A DNA stretch of 8,954 nucleotides, from contig JAJYGO010000117.1 of the NCBI GenBank assembly GCA_021785115.1, positions 1 to 8,954 of the forward strand, written 5' to 3'. Source of the DNA: Chloroflexota bacterium (GTDB lineage Bacteria; Chloroflexota; Limnocylindria; Limnocylindrales; CSP1-4). Under the pieces are notes generated by a model. The model made no database searches and had not been told where the DNA came from. It saw nothing but the letters and a program-made list of their open reading frames with translations. Below, one piece after another: positions 1 through 6,766 of this stretch (positions within the stretch are counted from its first letter, which is position 1; each line of letters starts with the position of its first letter). The position numbers and the translations under genes were made by a program.

Positions 1-7
1 CACCGCC

Positions 8-1258
8 GTGTCTGATCCGGTCGGGCTGCGGTGCGTTCGGTGCGGGTCGACCTACGACTTGGGCGCGCTCCTCTTCGGATGTCCTGCCGGCGTGGACACG
101 GTGCCGGCGAACCTGGAGGTCGTGTGGGCCTTGCCCCTGCCGGGGGACTTGCGCGCGCGGTGGGAGGCGCGGGGTCCCGGCCTGTGGCGCTATGCGGAGG
201 CGCTGCCGGTCCCGGCGGACGCGGCGATCAGCCTGGGTGAAGGCGGGACGCCGCTCGTCGAATGCCGGCGGGCCGGCGAGGCCATCGGGCTGCCGGGCCT
301 GCTCGCGAAGGCTGAGTCGGCCAACCCGACGTGGTCGTTCAAGGATCGCCTGGCGAGCGTCGCGGTCTCTTGGGCCCGCGCGCGCGGGTATCCGGGGATC
401 GCGCTCTCCTCCTCGGGCAACGCCGGCGCCGCAGCCGCCGCGTATGCCGCGCGGGCCGGCCTGCCATGCCTCGTCCTGACCACGCGGAGCTTCCCGGCAG
501 GCATGCAGCGGTTCATGCGCAGCTTCGGCGCGTTGGTGGTCGCTGCGCCGACGGGTCCCGATCGATGGACGCTCAATCGGGCGGCCGCCCGCGAGTGGGG
601 CTTCCTACCCGTCTCCAACGTGACCGATCCTCCGGTGGGGAGCCACCCGGTGGCGGTCGAGGGCTGCAAGACGATCGCCTTCGAGATCGCGCAGGAACTG
701 GGCTGGCGGGCTCCCGACGCGGTCGTCGTCCCTGTGGCGTACGGCGACGGCCTGTCCGGCATCCACCGCGGCTTCCAGGAGCTGATGGCCGCCGGGGCGA
801 TCGATCGGTTGCCCAGGCTCGTCGCCGTGGAGGCGTATCCCTCCCTGTCGGGGGCGCTGGCGGCCCAGGCGCCGGGCCCGGTCGCGACGCGCGGCTCCGG
901 TTCCCAGGCGCACTCGGCCGCGGCGCCGACGGGGACGTTCCAGGCGCTGCGCGCGCTGCGCGAGTCCGGCGGCACGGCGATCGCGGTGAGCGACCCCGAG
1001 ATCGCCGCGGCGCACCGACTGCTGCGCGAGCGCGAGGGCCTCTTCGTCGAGTTCAGCTCGGCCATGCCATTGGCAGGCCTGCCACGGCTCGTCGAGACCG
1101 GGGAGGTCGCCCCCGACGAGCGCGTCGTCCTGCTGGTCACCTCGAGCGGCCTGAAGGACGCCGAGGTGACCGACCCGGGCGGGGAGCTGCCGCTGGCCGA
1201 GCCCACGCTGTCGTCACTCGCAGCCGTGCTTCGAGACCGGTATGGATTCCGTGCCTGA
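8..1258 (+). CDS. Threonine-synthase-like PLP-dependent enzyme
   Basis: This is a fold-type II pyridoxal-phosphate enzyme of the threonine synthase family, which catalyses beta/gamma replacement or elimination on amino acids. Visible marks are a Cys-rich N-terminus (C9, C12, C25) like the family's zinc ribbon, GEGGTPL (78-83), the Schiff-base lysine K112 in SFKDR, the substrate loop SSSGNAG (134-140), a phosphate-binding stretch PVAYGDGLSG (242-251) and a C-terminal SSGLKDAE (379-386) that matches the family's GLKDP. The ribbon lacks its usual fourth Cys (CPAG instead of CPxC), and the phosphate loop is less Gly-rich than normal, so this may be a paralogue with another substrate rather than the housekeeping ThrC. 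The GTG start is the first in the window, but the frame is open to base 1, so the true start could lie upstream. It overlaps the next gene by 17 bases, which places it in the catabolic-looking operon. Confidence 0.85.
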   Translation: MSDPVGLRCVRCGSTYDLGALLFGCPAGVDTVPANLEVVWALPLPGDLRARWEARGPGLWRYAEALPVPADAAISLGEGGTPLVECRRAGEAIGLPGLLAKAESANPTWSFKDRLASVAVSWARARGYPGIALSSSGNAGAAAAAYAARAGLPCLVLTTRSFPAGMQRFMRSFGALVVAAPTGPDRWTLNRAAAREWGFLPVSNVTDPPVGSHPVAVEGCKTIAFEIAQELGWRAPDAVVVPVAYGDGLSGIHRGFQELMAAGAIDRLPRLVAVEAYPSLSGALAAQAPGPVATRGSGSQAHSAAAPTGTFQALRALRESGGTAIAVSDPEIAAAHRLLREREGLFVEFSSAMPLAGLPRLVETGEVAPDERVVLLVTSSGLKDAEVTDPGGELPLAEPTLSSLAAVLRDRYGFRA

Positions 1259-2306
1259 GCTTGGCCTGCTCGTCTTCCCCCAGCGCCCGATCGGCGAACT
1301 CGTCGCGACGGCACGCCGGGCCGAGGAACTCGGCTACTCCGAGATCTGGGTGGCCGACGAGAAGTTCTATCGCGACCCCTTCGTCACGCTCACCGCGATC
1401 GGCCAGGCGACGGCGCAGGTCCGCCTGGGCACCGGCGTGACAGAACCGTATGCGCGCCACCCGGCCCTCATCGCGATGGCGCTTGCCACGCTCGAGGAAC
1501 TCTGCCCGGGACGCGTCGTCGTGGGGCTCGGCGCTGGCGGGCCCGGGTTCGAGCCGATGGGCGTGGTGCGCCGCCGGCCCGCGCGAGCCCTGGCCGAGGC
1601 GGTGGCGATCCTGCGCGGGCTCCTGGCCGGCCAGTCGGTGCGGGTTGCCGGCGAGGTCGTCTCGTTCGACGGTCCGGGGCTCAACTTCAGGCCTCGTCCG
1701 CTGCCGATCTATCTTGCCGCCCGGGGCAGGCGGGTGCTGGAGACCGCCGGTGCCGTGGCCGACGGCGTGATCCTGGCCCCCTTCGCCTCCCCTGAGGCGA
1801 TCGCCTATGCCACTGAGGTCGTCCGGCGCGGCGCCCGCAACGCGGGACGTGACACGCCCCGCGTGATCGCGCGGGTGGACGTGGCGATCGAGGATGACCC
1901 GGCCAGCGCACGACGCGCGGCGCGCTACTACGTCGCGCTTCCACTGTGGGTGAGCTTCCCGGACTGGGGCTATGCCGAGGCGCTGGGCATCGAGATCCAG
2001 GCGCCCCTGCGCGACCTCCTGTCGCGGCGCGACTACCGGGACATCGCCACCGCGGCGGCCATGGTGCCCGAGGCGGCGGTCGACCACTTCGCCATCGCCG
2101 GCACTGAGGACGAGGTGGCGGCCCGGCTGGCCGGGCTGCTGCCGCTGGTCGATGGACTGATCGCTCACCCGGTGGCGCCTCCGGAAGGTGATGTCGATGC
2201 CACCACCGAACGCATCGCGCGCGTCTGGCAACGGGTGATCGCCAGTGCACCCCCTGCGCAGAGCGCCCTGGGTGAACCTGGGAAGAGGAGCGTGGCATCG
2301 CGATGA
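1242..2306 (+). CDS. LLM-class flavin-dependent oxidoreductase (Mer-like)
   Basis: This is a bacterial luciferase-like TIM-barrel oxidoreductase using FMN or F420. The N-terminus (ELGLLVFP, 6-13) is the first barrel strand. It is followed by the family pattern EELGYSEIWVADE (28-40), RLGTGVTEPYARHP (61-74) and PGRVVVGLGAGGPG (89-102), which resembles F420-dependent methylene-tetrahydromethanopterin reductase (Mer) relatives. The C-terminal half has the usual GTEDEVAARL helix that closes the barrel. At 354 residues it is of normal length. The ATG at 1242 lies inside the previous gene and has no strong Shine-Dalgarno. The GTG at codon 4 (1251) is an alternative start, and translation is probably coupled. 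Its stop overlaps the next start as ATGA. Cofactor choice (F420 or FMN) and substrate cannot be read from the sequence. The protein differs clearly from the second LLM enzyme next door, so this is not a recent duplication. Confidence 0.88.
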   Translation: MDSVPELGLLVFPQRPIGELVATARRAEELGYSEIWVADEKFYRDPFVTLTAIGQATAQVRLGTGVTEPYARHPALIAMALATLEELCPGRVVVGLGAGGPGFEPMGVVRRRPARALAEAVAILRGLLAGQSVRVAGEVVSFDGPGLNFRPRPLPIYLAARGRRVLETAGAVADGVILAPFASPEAIAYATEVVRRGARNAGRDTPRVIARVDVAIEDDPASARRAARYYVALPLWVSFPDWGYAEALGIEIQAPLRDLLSRRDYRDIATAAAMVPEAAVDHFAIAGTEDEVAARLAGLLPLVDGLIAHPVAPPEGDVDATTERIARVWQRVIASAPPAQSALGEPGKRSVASR

Positions 2307-3328
2307 AGTTCGGGCTCGGGCTCCCCACCTGCACCGCCGGGATGATGTACCCGGTGCCCTTCGCCTCGACGGACGACGTCGTCCGGATCGCGGTCGAAGC
2401 CGAGCAGCTCGGGTTCTACGAGGTGACCGGCAACGACCACTACTCGACCCAGCGCTACGTGCGCGGTGCCTTCGCGACCCCGCCCGACTTCTACGAGCCG
2501 TTGATCACCTTCGCGTACTGTGCGGCGCGGACGTCCGTGCTGCGGCTGATGACCGGGGTCGTGGTGCTCCCGATCCGCGACCCGGTACCGCTGGCGAAGC
2601 AGGTCGCAACACTCGACCGGTTCTCGGGCGGCCGCGTGATCCTCGGCGTCGGCGTGGGCGCCTATCGAGAGGAATTCGAGGCGGTCCGTCCCGACCTGGC
2701 GGGTGCCACGCGTGCCGAGCTGGTGGAGGAGGGGATCCGGGCGCTGCGGATGCTGTTCGAGGAACGGCGGGCGACATTCGAGGGACCGCACCACCAGTTC
2801 CGCGACGTCGAGATGTTCCCCAAGCCCGCGCAGGCGCCGCTGCCGATCTACTCCTCCGGCAACGCCGAGGGCTCCATCCGGCGGGCCGCGCGATACGGGC
2901 AGGGCTGGCTGCCGGCGATCGTGGATGCCAGGCGGATCCGACAGGGAAGGGCCCTGCTCGACCGGTACGCCCGCGAGGCAGGTCGCGACCCGGCCACCAT
3001 CTCCACGGCGCTGCAGCTCGTGGTGTGCCTGGCCGACACGCCGGCGGCGGCGCGCGAGGCGTTCGAGCGCTCGCAGCTCTTCCACCATCTGGTCTCTCTG
3101 CAGCAGTCCACGCTGCAGGGCACGGACGTGGACAGCTACGTGGCGATCAACCTCGTGGGCACACCGGACGAGGTCGGGCGGAGGGTCGAGGAATTCGCCG
3201 CGGCCGGCGTCGACCACCTGTGCGGTCTGTACTTCGTCGGCAACACCGTGGACGAGCTGCTCGCCCAGGCGCGCCGTTTCGCTCGTGAGGTAATGCCCGT
3301 GTTTCCAGAGCGAGAGGTGACCGCGTGA
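2303..3328 (+). CDS. LLM-class flavin-dependent oxidoreductase (TIGR03619-like, probable F420)
   Basis: This is a second luciferase-like TIM-barrel enzyme of 341 residues. It starts with MKFGLGLP, the standard first strand, and carries the family core LPIRDPVPLAKQ (89-100), ATLDRFSGGR (102-111) and GVGVGAYREEFEAV (115-128). PLPIYSSGN in the middle and GTPDEVGRRVEEF near the C-terminus are also typical. This pattern is common in actinobacterial proteins annotated as F420-dependent or alkanesulfonate-monooxygenase-like. An ATGA overlap with the upstream gene and a purine-rich run (2281-2290, about 12 bases before the start) suggest translational coupling more than a strong independent ribosome site. 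Its stop forms GTGA with the next start. In other systems LLM enzymes oxygenate or open small heterocycles (RutA on uracil) or reduce F420 substrates. Which applies here is unknown. Confidence 0.88.
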   Translation: MKFGLGLPTCTAGMMYPVPFASTDDVVRIAVEAEQLGFYEVTGNDHYSTQRYVRGAFATPPDFYEPLITFAYCAARTSVLRLMTGVVVLPIRDPVPLAKQVATLDRFSGGRVILGVGVGAYREEFEAVRPDLAGATRAELVEEGIRALRMLFEERRATFEGPHHQFRDVEMFPKPAQAPLPIYSSGNAEGSIRRAARYGQGWLPAIVDARRIRQGRALLDRYAREAGRDPATISTALQLVVCLADTPAAAREAFERSQLFHHLVSLQQSTLQGTDVDSYVAINLVGTPDEVGRRVEEFAAAGVDHLCGLYFVGNTVDELLAQARRFAREVMPVFPEREVTA

Positions 3329-4524
3329 CCAGCGTCCTCAACGCCCCTCGGGCTGTGCGGCTGCTCGAAGCCGCCGGTGTCGATGTGCTCGTCGCGACGA
3401 GCTTCCACAACGTCTTCTACCTGACGGGGTACGTCGGCTTCAGCCAGCGCGTGCTGCCGGCCACGCAGGTGTACGCAGTGGCGCGCGCGGACGCGCTCGA
3501 CCGACCGGTGCTCGTTGCGCCACTCGGCGACCTCGACATGCTGGCGCAGCTGCCGGCCCGGCTCGGGGCGGTGCACCCGTATGGCCGCTTCTTCGTGGAG
3601 CCCGGACGTGACGGGGCCGTGCTGACCGACGAGCTCGCCCGCTACGAGGCGCTCGCCTTGCAGGACCCGGGCGGCACCGCAGCGGGGGCGCTCCTGGAGG
3701 AGCTGGCGCGGCTGCCGCCGGCCGCGCGGATCGCGCTCGACGAGAGCGGCCTCGCGCCGCAAGTCCGTGACACCGTCCTGGCGCAGCTTGGCGAACGGGT
3801 GGTGCCGGGGGCGGACCTGCTTGCCCGCATCCGGATGGTCAAGACGCCGGAGGAGGTCGACCGGTTGGAACGCTCGGCGCTTGTCATGGAGGCCTCGATT
3901 CAGGCTGCGCTCGCCGCGGCACGCGCGGGCATGAGCGAAGCCGAGATGGCCGGCGTTTTCGACGCCCGCACGATCGCACAGGGGGCCATGCCGCACTTCA
4001 CGGTGATCGCCTTCGGCGAGCGTGCGGCCTTCCCGAATGCGGTCCCGAGCGCCGCGCGGCGGCTCCGGCCCGGCGACCTGATCCGCTTCGACGTCGGGTG
4101 CATCGTCGATCTGTACCGCTCGGACATCTCGCGCACGGCGGTCTTCGGTGAGCCCTCGGCCGACGTGCGCCAGGCATATGAGGCGATCCTTGCGGGCGAG
4201 GAGCGCGCGCTCGAGGCGATGCGTCCGGGGGTGCCGGCGCGGGAGATCTTCGAGGCGGCCATGCGCGGCGTGCAGTCGGCCGGCCTGCCCGGGTACCGGC
4301 GTCACCACGTGGGGCACGGCATCGGCCTCGAGACGTACGACCTCCCGATGCTCAACCCCTCGACGGAGACGCCGCTCGAGCAGGGCATGGTGTTCGAAGT
4401 TGAGACCCCGTACTACGAGATCGGGTTCGGGGGCGTGCAGGTGGAGGACACGGTCGTCGTGACCGACGAGGGCCGCCGTCTCCTCACCCGCAGCGCGCGC
4501 GACCTGGCGGTGATAGGGGCATGA
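3325..4524 (+). CDS. M24-family metallopeptidase (Xaa-Pro dipeptidase/creatinase fold)
   Basis: This 399-residue protein has the two-domain layout of Xaa-Pro peptidases and creatinase: an N-terminal creatinase-type domain (about 1-165) and a C-terminal pita-bread catalytic domain. All five metal ligands of the active peptidases appear present by motif: D256 (RFDVG), D267 (RSDISRT), H331 (GHGIGLE), E360 (FEVETP) and E374 (VQVEDT). Creatinase itself lacks this set, so a two-metal hydrolase is more likely than creatine hydrolysis. The GTG start follows a good ribosome site, GAGAGGTGA (3312-3320), and overlaps the previous stop as GTGA. Lying between oxidoreductases and a permease, it may cleave an amide or imide bond of a small imported compound rather than act as a general peptidase, but that is inferred from context. 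Alternatives are an ordinary proline dipeptidase or an ectoine-hydrolase-like enzyme. Confidence 0.87.
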   Translation: MTSVLNAPRAVRLLEAAGVDVLVATSFHNVFYLTGYVGFSQRVLPATQVYAVARADALDRPVLVAPLGDLDMLAQLPARLGAVHPYGRFFVEPGRDGAVLTDELARYEALALQDPGGTAAGALLEELARLPPAARIALDESGLAPQVRDTVLAQLGERVVPGADLLARIRMVKTPEEVDRLERSALVMEASIQAALAAARAGMSEAEMAGVFDARTIAQGAMPHFTVIAFGERAAFPNAVPSAARRLRPGDLIRFDVGCIVDLYRSDISRTAVFGEPSADVRQAYEAILAGEERALEAMRPGVPAREIFEAAMRGVQSAGLPGYRRHHVGHGIGLETYDLPMLNPSTETPLEQGMVFEVETPYYEIGFGGVQVEDTVVVTDEGRRLLTRSARDLAVIGA

Positions 4525-4598
4525 GCCAGCGGATCGGGCCGCGGCAGGCGCGGTCCCGGATGGTCACGCAAACAGCGAAAGGGAGGAGTGGGAAGTGA
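4521..4598 (+). CDS. Possible 25-codon bridging ORF between hydrolase and permease
   Basis: A short frame opens with ATG overlapping the stop of the M24 gene (ATGA, 4521-4524) and closes with TGA overlapping the GTG start of the permease (GTGA, 4595-4598). It would encode 25 residues rich in Arg, Lys, Gln and Ser, beginning MSQRIGPRQ, with no recognisable domain. A GGGG run (4516-4519) lies just upstream as a poor ribosome site. Codons 6-12 coincide with a predicted hairpin. It could keep ribosomes moving through the gap, so that the permease is translationally coupled to the enzymes, or it could be a leader peptide. Chance is a real alternative, because short open frames are common in GC-rich DNA. 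Confidence 0.3.
   Translation: MSQRIGPRQARSRMVTQTAKGRSGK
4536..4556 (+). other. Hairpin in the hydrolase-permease gap
   Basis: GGGCCGC and GCGGTCC form a 7-bp stem with one G-U wobble around a 7-base loop (4543-4549). It follows the M24 stop by 11 bases. There is no T-run after it, so it is not a standard intrinsic terminator. It may be an RNA stability or processing element that sets permease levels relative to the enzymes. Confidence 0.35.
4581..4588 (+). promoter_or_regulatory. Strong ribosome binding site of the permease gene
   Basis: GGGAGGAG sits 6 bases before the GTG at 4595 and fixes that start. It is the strongest Shine-Dalgarno in the operon, so the permease can be translated on its own even if the upstream short ORF is not real. 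Confidence 0.75.
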
Positions 4599-5926
4599 GC
4601 AGTCCGCGTCTCGACAGCAGCACCGCATCGTCGGGTACGTTCGCCGAGCAGGTCGACGACTACTCGCTTCGGCGTGTCCCGGAATCCGCGCTGCACCGCA
4701 CGAGCGACATCGCGCTCGTGCGGATGGGCTTCACCGTGTCCGCGTCCGACCTCCTGTTCGGGTACACGATCGGCCTCTACTTCGGCTTCTCCCAGGCCAT
4801 CCTGATCGCCCTGGCGTACTCGGCGGCCATCGCGGTCGTCTCGATCCTCATGGGCTACATCGGCCTGCGCGAGCGGACCTCGTTCGCGCTCTCGTCGCGT
4901 TTCGCCTTCGGTCGCGAGGGAAGCCGACTGCCGTCGCTCGTCCTGGCGGCCATCATCACGGGTTTCTACGGCTACGTGCTGGGGATCACCGTCGACGTGT
5001 TCCCCGGCCTCACCCCGGCGACCATGGCGGTCTACAGCGTGGTACTCGGCGCGCTCTTCCTGGTGATCTCGGGCCTCGGTTTCGCGCGCGGGCTGCGCTG
5101 GGTCGGGCGCGTCGGCGTGCCCCTCATGATCCTGCTCGTGGTGGTCGCGGACATCGCGGCCATCAACCACGCCGGTGGAATCGGCGCAATCGTGCATGCC
5201 ACGCCGAAGCTCGAGGGCAAGCTCGCCGTCCCGGCCATCATCGGGCTGGGAATCGCCAAGTGGCTGGGCGGCGCGACCGTCACCCCGGACCTCATGCGCT
5301 TCGGCAAGAACACGTGGGCCGTGGTGGGGACGACCGTCGCGGAGTTCCTCGTGGGCAACTTCGGGTTCAACCTGCTCGGCCTGATCCTCGGACTCTCGCT
5401 CGGTGCCTCGGACCTGGGCAAGGCGTTCGGCCTGCTGGGTATCACCGCGCTGGGCACGATCGCTGTGCTCCTCCAGAGCATCACGGTCGAGATGAACGAG
5501 CTCTACGCGGCCAGCCTCGCAGTGAGCAACTCACTCGGCATCGGCCGCCTGACGACCAACGTCGTGGTGGGCGTGATCGGCATCGTCATCGGCTACTACG
5601 GGTTGAGCCATGGGATCATCGCCAGCTTCCTGACCTACATCGGAGACATCAGCTACGCGCTCCCGGCGATCCCCGCGATCATCATCGCCGATTACTTCAT
5701 CGTCGAGCGGATGCACTACCCGGCCAGCCTGGATGACCTGCCGGCCGTCAACTGGCGGGCGATCGCCGCGTTCGTCGTGACGGTCGCCCTGAGCGTGTAT
5801 CTCGGCATCTACGCCAAGGACACGTTCTGGCACTCCACGCCGATCCTGGGATTCATCGTGTACCTGGTCTTCTCGGTGCCGCAGACCGTGCGCAGCTGGC
5901 GCCCGCAGCCCGCCGTGGCCGGGTAG
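4595..5926 (+). CDS. NCS1-family permease (CodB-like nucleobase transporter)
   Basis: This is a 443-residue integral membrane protein of the nucleobase:cation symporter-1 family, whose members import cytosine, other purines and pyrimidines, hydantoins or the thiamine pyrimidine across the inner membrane, usually with H+ or Na+. Family marks include the N-terminal DDYSLRRVP (21-29) before the first membrane segment, the helix-rich body expected to hold about 12 segments, VTPDLMRFGKN (229-239) matching the ADYSR region of CodB, NELYAASLAVSN (301-312) and PAIIIADYFIV (360-370) near the end. Length is normal. Start is GTG with a strong ribosome site. It is the last gene of the operon and follows the hydrolase through a 70-base gap bridged by a short ORF. 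Its presence argues that the operon's substrate is a small polar N-containing ring compound. The exact ligand cannot be predicted. No TPP riboswitch is visible, which weakens a thiamine-salvage reading. Confidence 0.9.
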   Translation: MSSPRLDSSTASSGTFAEQVDDYSLRRVPESALHRTSDIALVRMGFTVSASDLLFGYTIGLYFGFSQAILIALAYSAAIAVVSILMGYIGLRERTSFALSSRFAFGREGSRLPSLVLAAIITGFYGYVLGITVDVFPGLTPATMAVYSVVLGALFLVISGLGFARGLRWVGRVGVPLMILLVVVADIAAINHAGGIGAIVHATPKLEGKLAVPAIIGLGIAKWLGGATVTPDLMRFGKNTWAVVGTTVAEFLVGNFGFNLLGLILGLSLGASDLGKAFGLLGITALGTIAVLLQSITVEMNELYAASLAVSNSLGIGRLTTNVVVGVIGIVIGYYGLSHGIIASFLTYIGDISYALPAIPAIIIADYFIVERMHYPASLDDLPAVNWRAIAAFVVTVALSVYLGIYAKDTFWHSTPILGFIVYLVFSVPQTVRSWRPQPAVAG

Positions 5927-5942
5927 CCGGGACCTGCCCGGC
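5926..5942 (+). terminator. Possible operon-end hairpin after the permease
   Basis: GCCGGG-ACCTG-CCCGGC forms a 6-bp perfect stem with a 5-base loop that begins at the last base of the permease stop codon. A competing 7-bp pairing exists (GGCCGGG 5917-5923 with CCCGGCC 5937-5943). No T-run follows, so it would be a weak or Rho-assisted terminator. It lies in the 80-base convergent gap to the peroxiredoxin gene. That gap also holds TGCCGCG (5958-5964) with CGCGGCA (5990-5996), a wide 7-bp dyad that could serve the opposite strand. Confidence 0.4.
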
Positions 5943-6006
5943 CGTCGACCGCCGTGATGCCGCGCCCGCTCACCGCACAGATGGCACGTCGCGGCACCGC
6001 GCCCGG

Positions 6007-6669
6007 TCACGCCCCCGCTGCGGGCTCCGGTGCGCGGAGGGCGGCGATCACGTCGTCGGGCTCGCCGCGCCTGGTGTAGTCGGCATCGGCGAAGCGCCAC
6101 GCCACGCTGCCGTCGGTCGCGATCACGTAGGTGGCCGGGATCGGCAACTCGAAGCTGTCGTCGCCGTTGGCGGCAGGCAGGTCGAAGCCGGCGTAGACCT
6201 TGCGCAGGGCCTCGGGCAGCCTGAACACCAGCCCGAACGAGCGTGCCACGACGTTGCCGGCGTCGGAGAGGACCGGGAACGCCAGCTCCAGCTTCTCGGC
6301 GGTGGACAGCGAGTTGTCCGGCGTCTGCGGGGAGATGGCCACCAGCGTGGCCGCGGCGCGCGTGATCTCGGGCAGCCTGGCCTGCAGCGCCCGCAGTTCG
6401 ATCGAGCAGTAGGGGCACCAGCCACCCCGGTAGAACGCGAGCACGACCGGGCCCCCGGCGAGCAGCGACGAGAGCGACACCGGGTTGCCGGTCGCGTCCG
6501 GCAGCTCGAACTCCGGCGCCCGATCCCCGACCCCCAGGCTCCGCTCGGCCAGTCCCGAGGCGGCGAGCTCCGCGGTCGCGGAATCCATGATCGCCAGGGT
6601 CTCGGCCGCGATCCTTCCGCGGGCCGCGTCTCTCCGCTCCCTGAGTGCGGTGGCCAGATCCGTTGCCAT
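6007..6669 (-). CDS. Peroxiredoxin-like (AhpC/TSA) thioredoxin-fold protein
   Basis: This 220-residue cytoplasmic thioredoxin-fold protein belongs to the AhpC/TSA-like group often named peroxiredoxin-like family protein, presumed to reduce peroxides or protein disulfides. An N-terminal helical part (1-45) is followed by the fold's opening GDRAPEFELPD (48-58), then FYRGGWCPYCSIELRAL (79-95) with the redox pair C85/C88. The C-terminal half has SPQTPDNSL, FPVLSDAGNVVARSFGL (131-147) and the family's PATYVIATDG and DYTRRGEP near the end. CxxC replaces the usual TxxC, which points to a thioredoxin-like rather than a classical 2-Cys cycle. The ATG at 6669 is chosen because AAGGAG lies just ahead of it. 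A longer frame reaching 6861 would run through the divergent promoter and into the regulator's repeat, so it is rejected. The gene is divergent from a TetR regulator 97 bases away, which probably controls it. Confidence 0.88.
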   Translation of the reverse strand: MATDLATALRERRDAARGRIAAETLAIMDSATAELAASGLAERSLGVGDRAPEFELPDATGNPVSLSSLLAGGPVVLAFYRGGWCPYCSIELRALQARLPEITRAAATLVAISPQTPDNSLSTAEKLELAFPVLSDAGNVVARSFGLVFRLPEALRKVYAGFDLPAANGDDSFELPIPATYVIATDGSVAWRFADADYTRRGEPDDVIAALRAPEPAAGA

Positions 6670-6674
6670 CTCGG

Positions 6675-6683
6675 TCTCCTTCG
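6675..6683 (-). promoter_or_regulatory. Ribosome binding site of the peroxiredoxin-like gene
   Basis: On the minus strand AAGGAGACC stands just before the ATG at 6669, with AAGGAG about 8 bases upstream. It is a near-consensus site and decides the start against the longer open frame. Confidence 0.7.
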
Positions 6684-6730
6684 TGGTGAGCGCCGGCCGT
6701 CGCCGGGCGCGTGCAGTACGTGATTTCAGG

Positions 6731-6759
6731 TAGACAGACCTGTCTGTCTGGGCCATACT
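6731..6759 (+). promoter_or_regulatory. Putative promoter of the TetR gene, probably leaderless
   Basis: TAGACA (6731-6736, 5 of 6 to TTGACA) is followed after 17 bases by CATACT (6754-6759, 4 of 6 to TATAAT). TACTAT (6756-6761), an actinobacterial TAnnnT box, is an alternative. Either would start RNA at about 6766-6769, on or beside the ATG at 6767. No ribosome site precedes that ATG, consistent with a leaderless mRNA. I found no equally good promoter for the divergent gene. Confidence 0.5.
6732..6749. promoter_or_regulatory. Palindromic operator in the divergent promoter region
   Basis: AGACAGA-CCTG-TCTGTCT is a perfect 7-bp inverted repeat with a 4-base centre, typical in size for a TetR-family dimer site. 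It overlaps the regulator's -35 box and the -35/-10 spacer and lies upstream of the peroxiredoxin-like gene, so one site could repress both directions. That the neighbouring TetR protein binds it is inferred from position and symmetry. Confidence 0.65.
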
Positions 6760-6766
6760 ATAGCCG

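Noticed and set aside
1137..2231. Long minus-strand open frame opposite the first LLM gene (similar ones at 2165-3217 and 3136-4317)
   Set aside because: Low-complexity Arg/Gly/Pro/His-rich translations opposite clear, family-matching genes; GC-rich DNA leaves antisense frames open.
3325..4524. Creatinase (creatine hydrolysis)
   Set aside because: The five metal ligands of active M24 peptidases are kept, and no creatininase or sarcosine oxidase gene is nearby.
4525..4594. Riboswitch (for example TPP) ahead of the NCS1 permease
   Set aside because: The gap is only 70 bases, has one simple hairpin and none of the conserved TPP elements.
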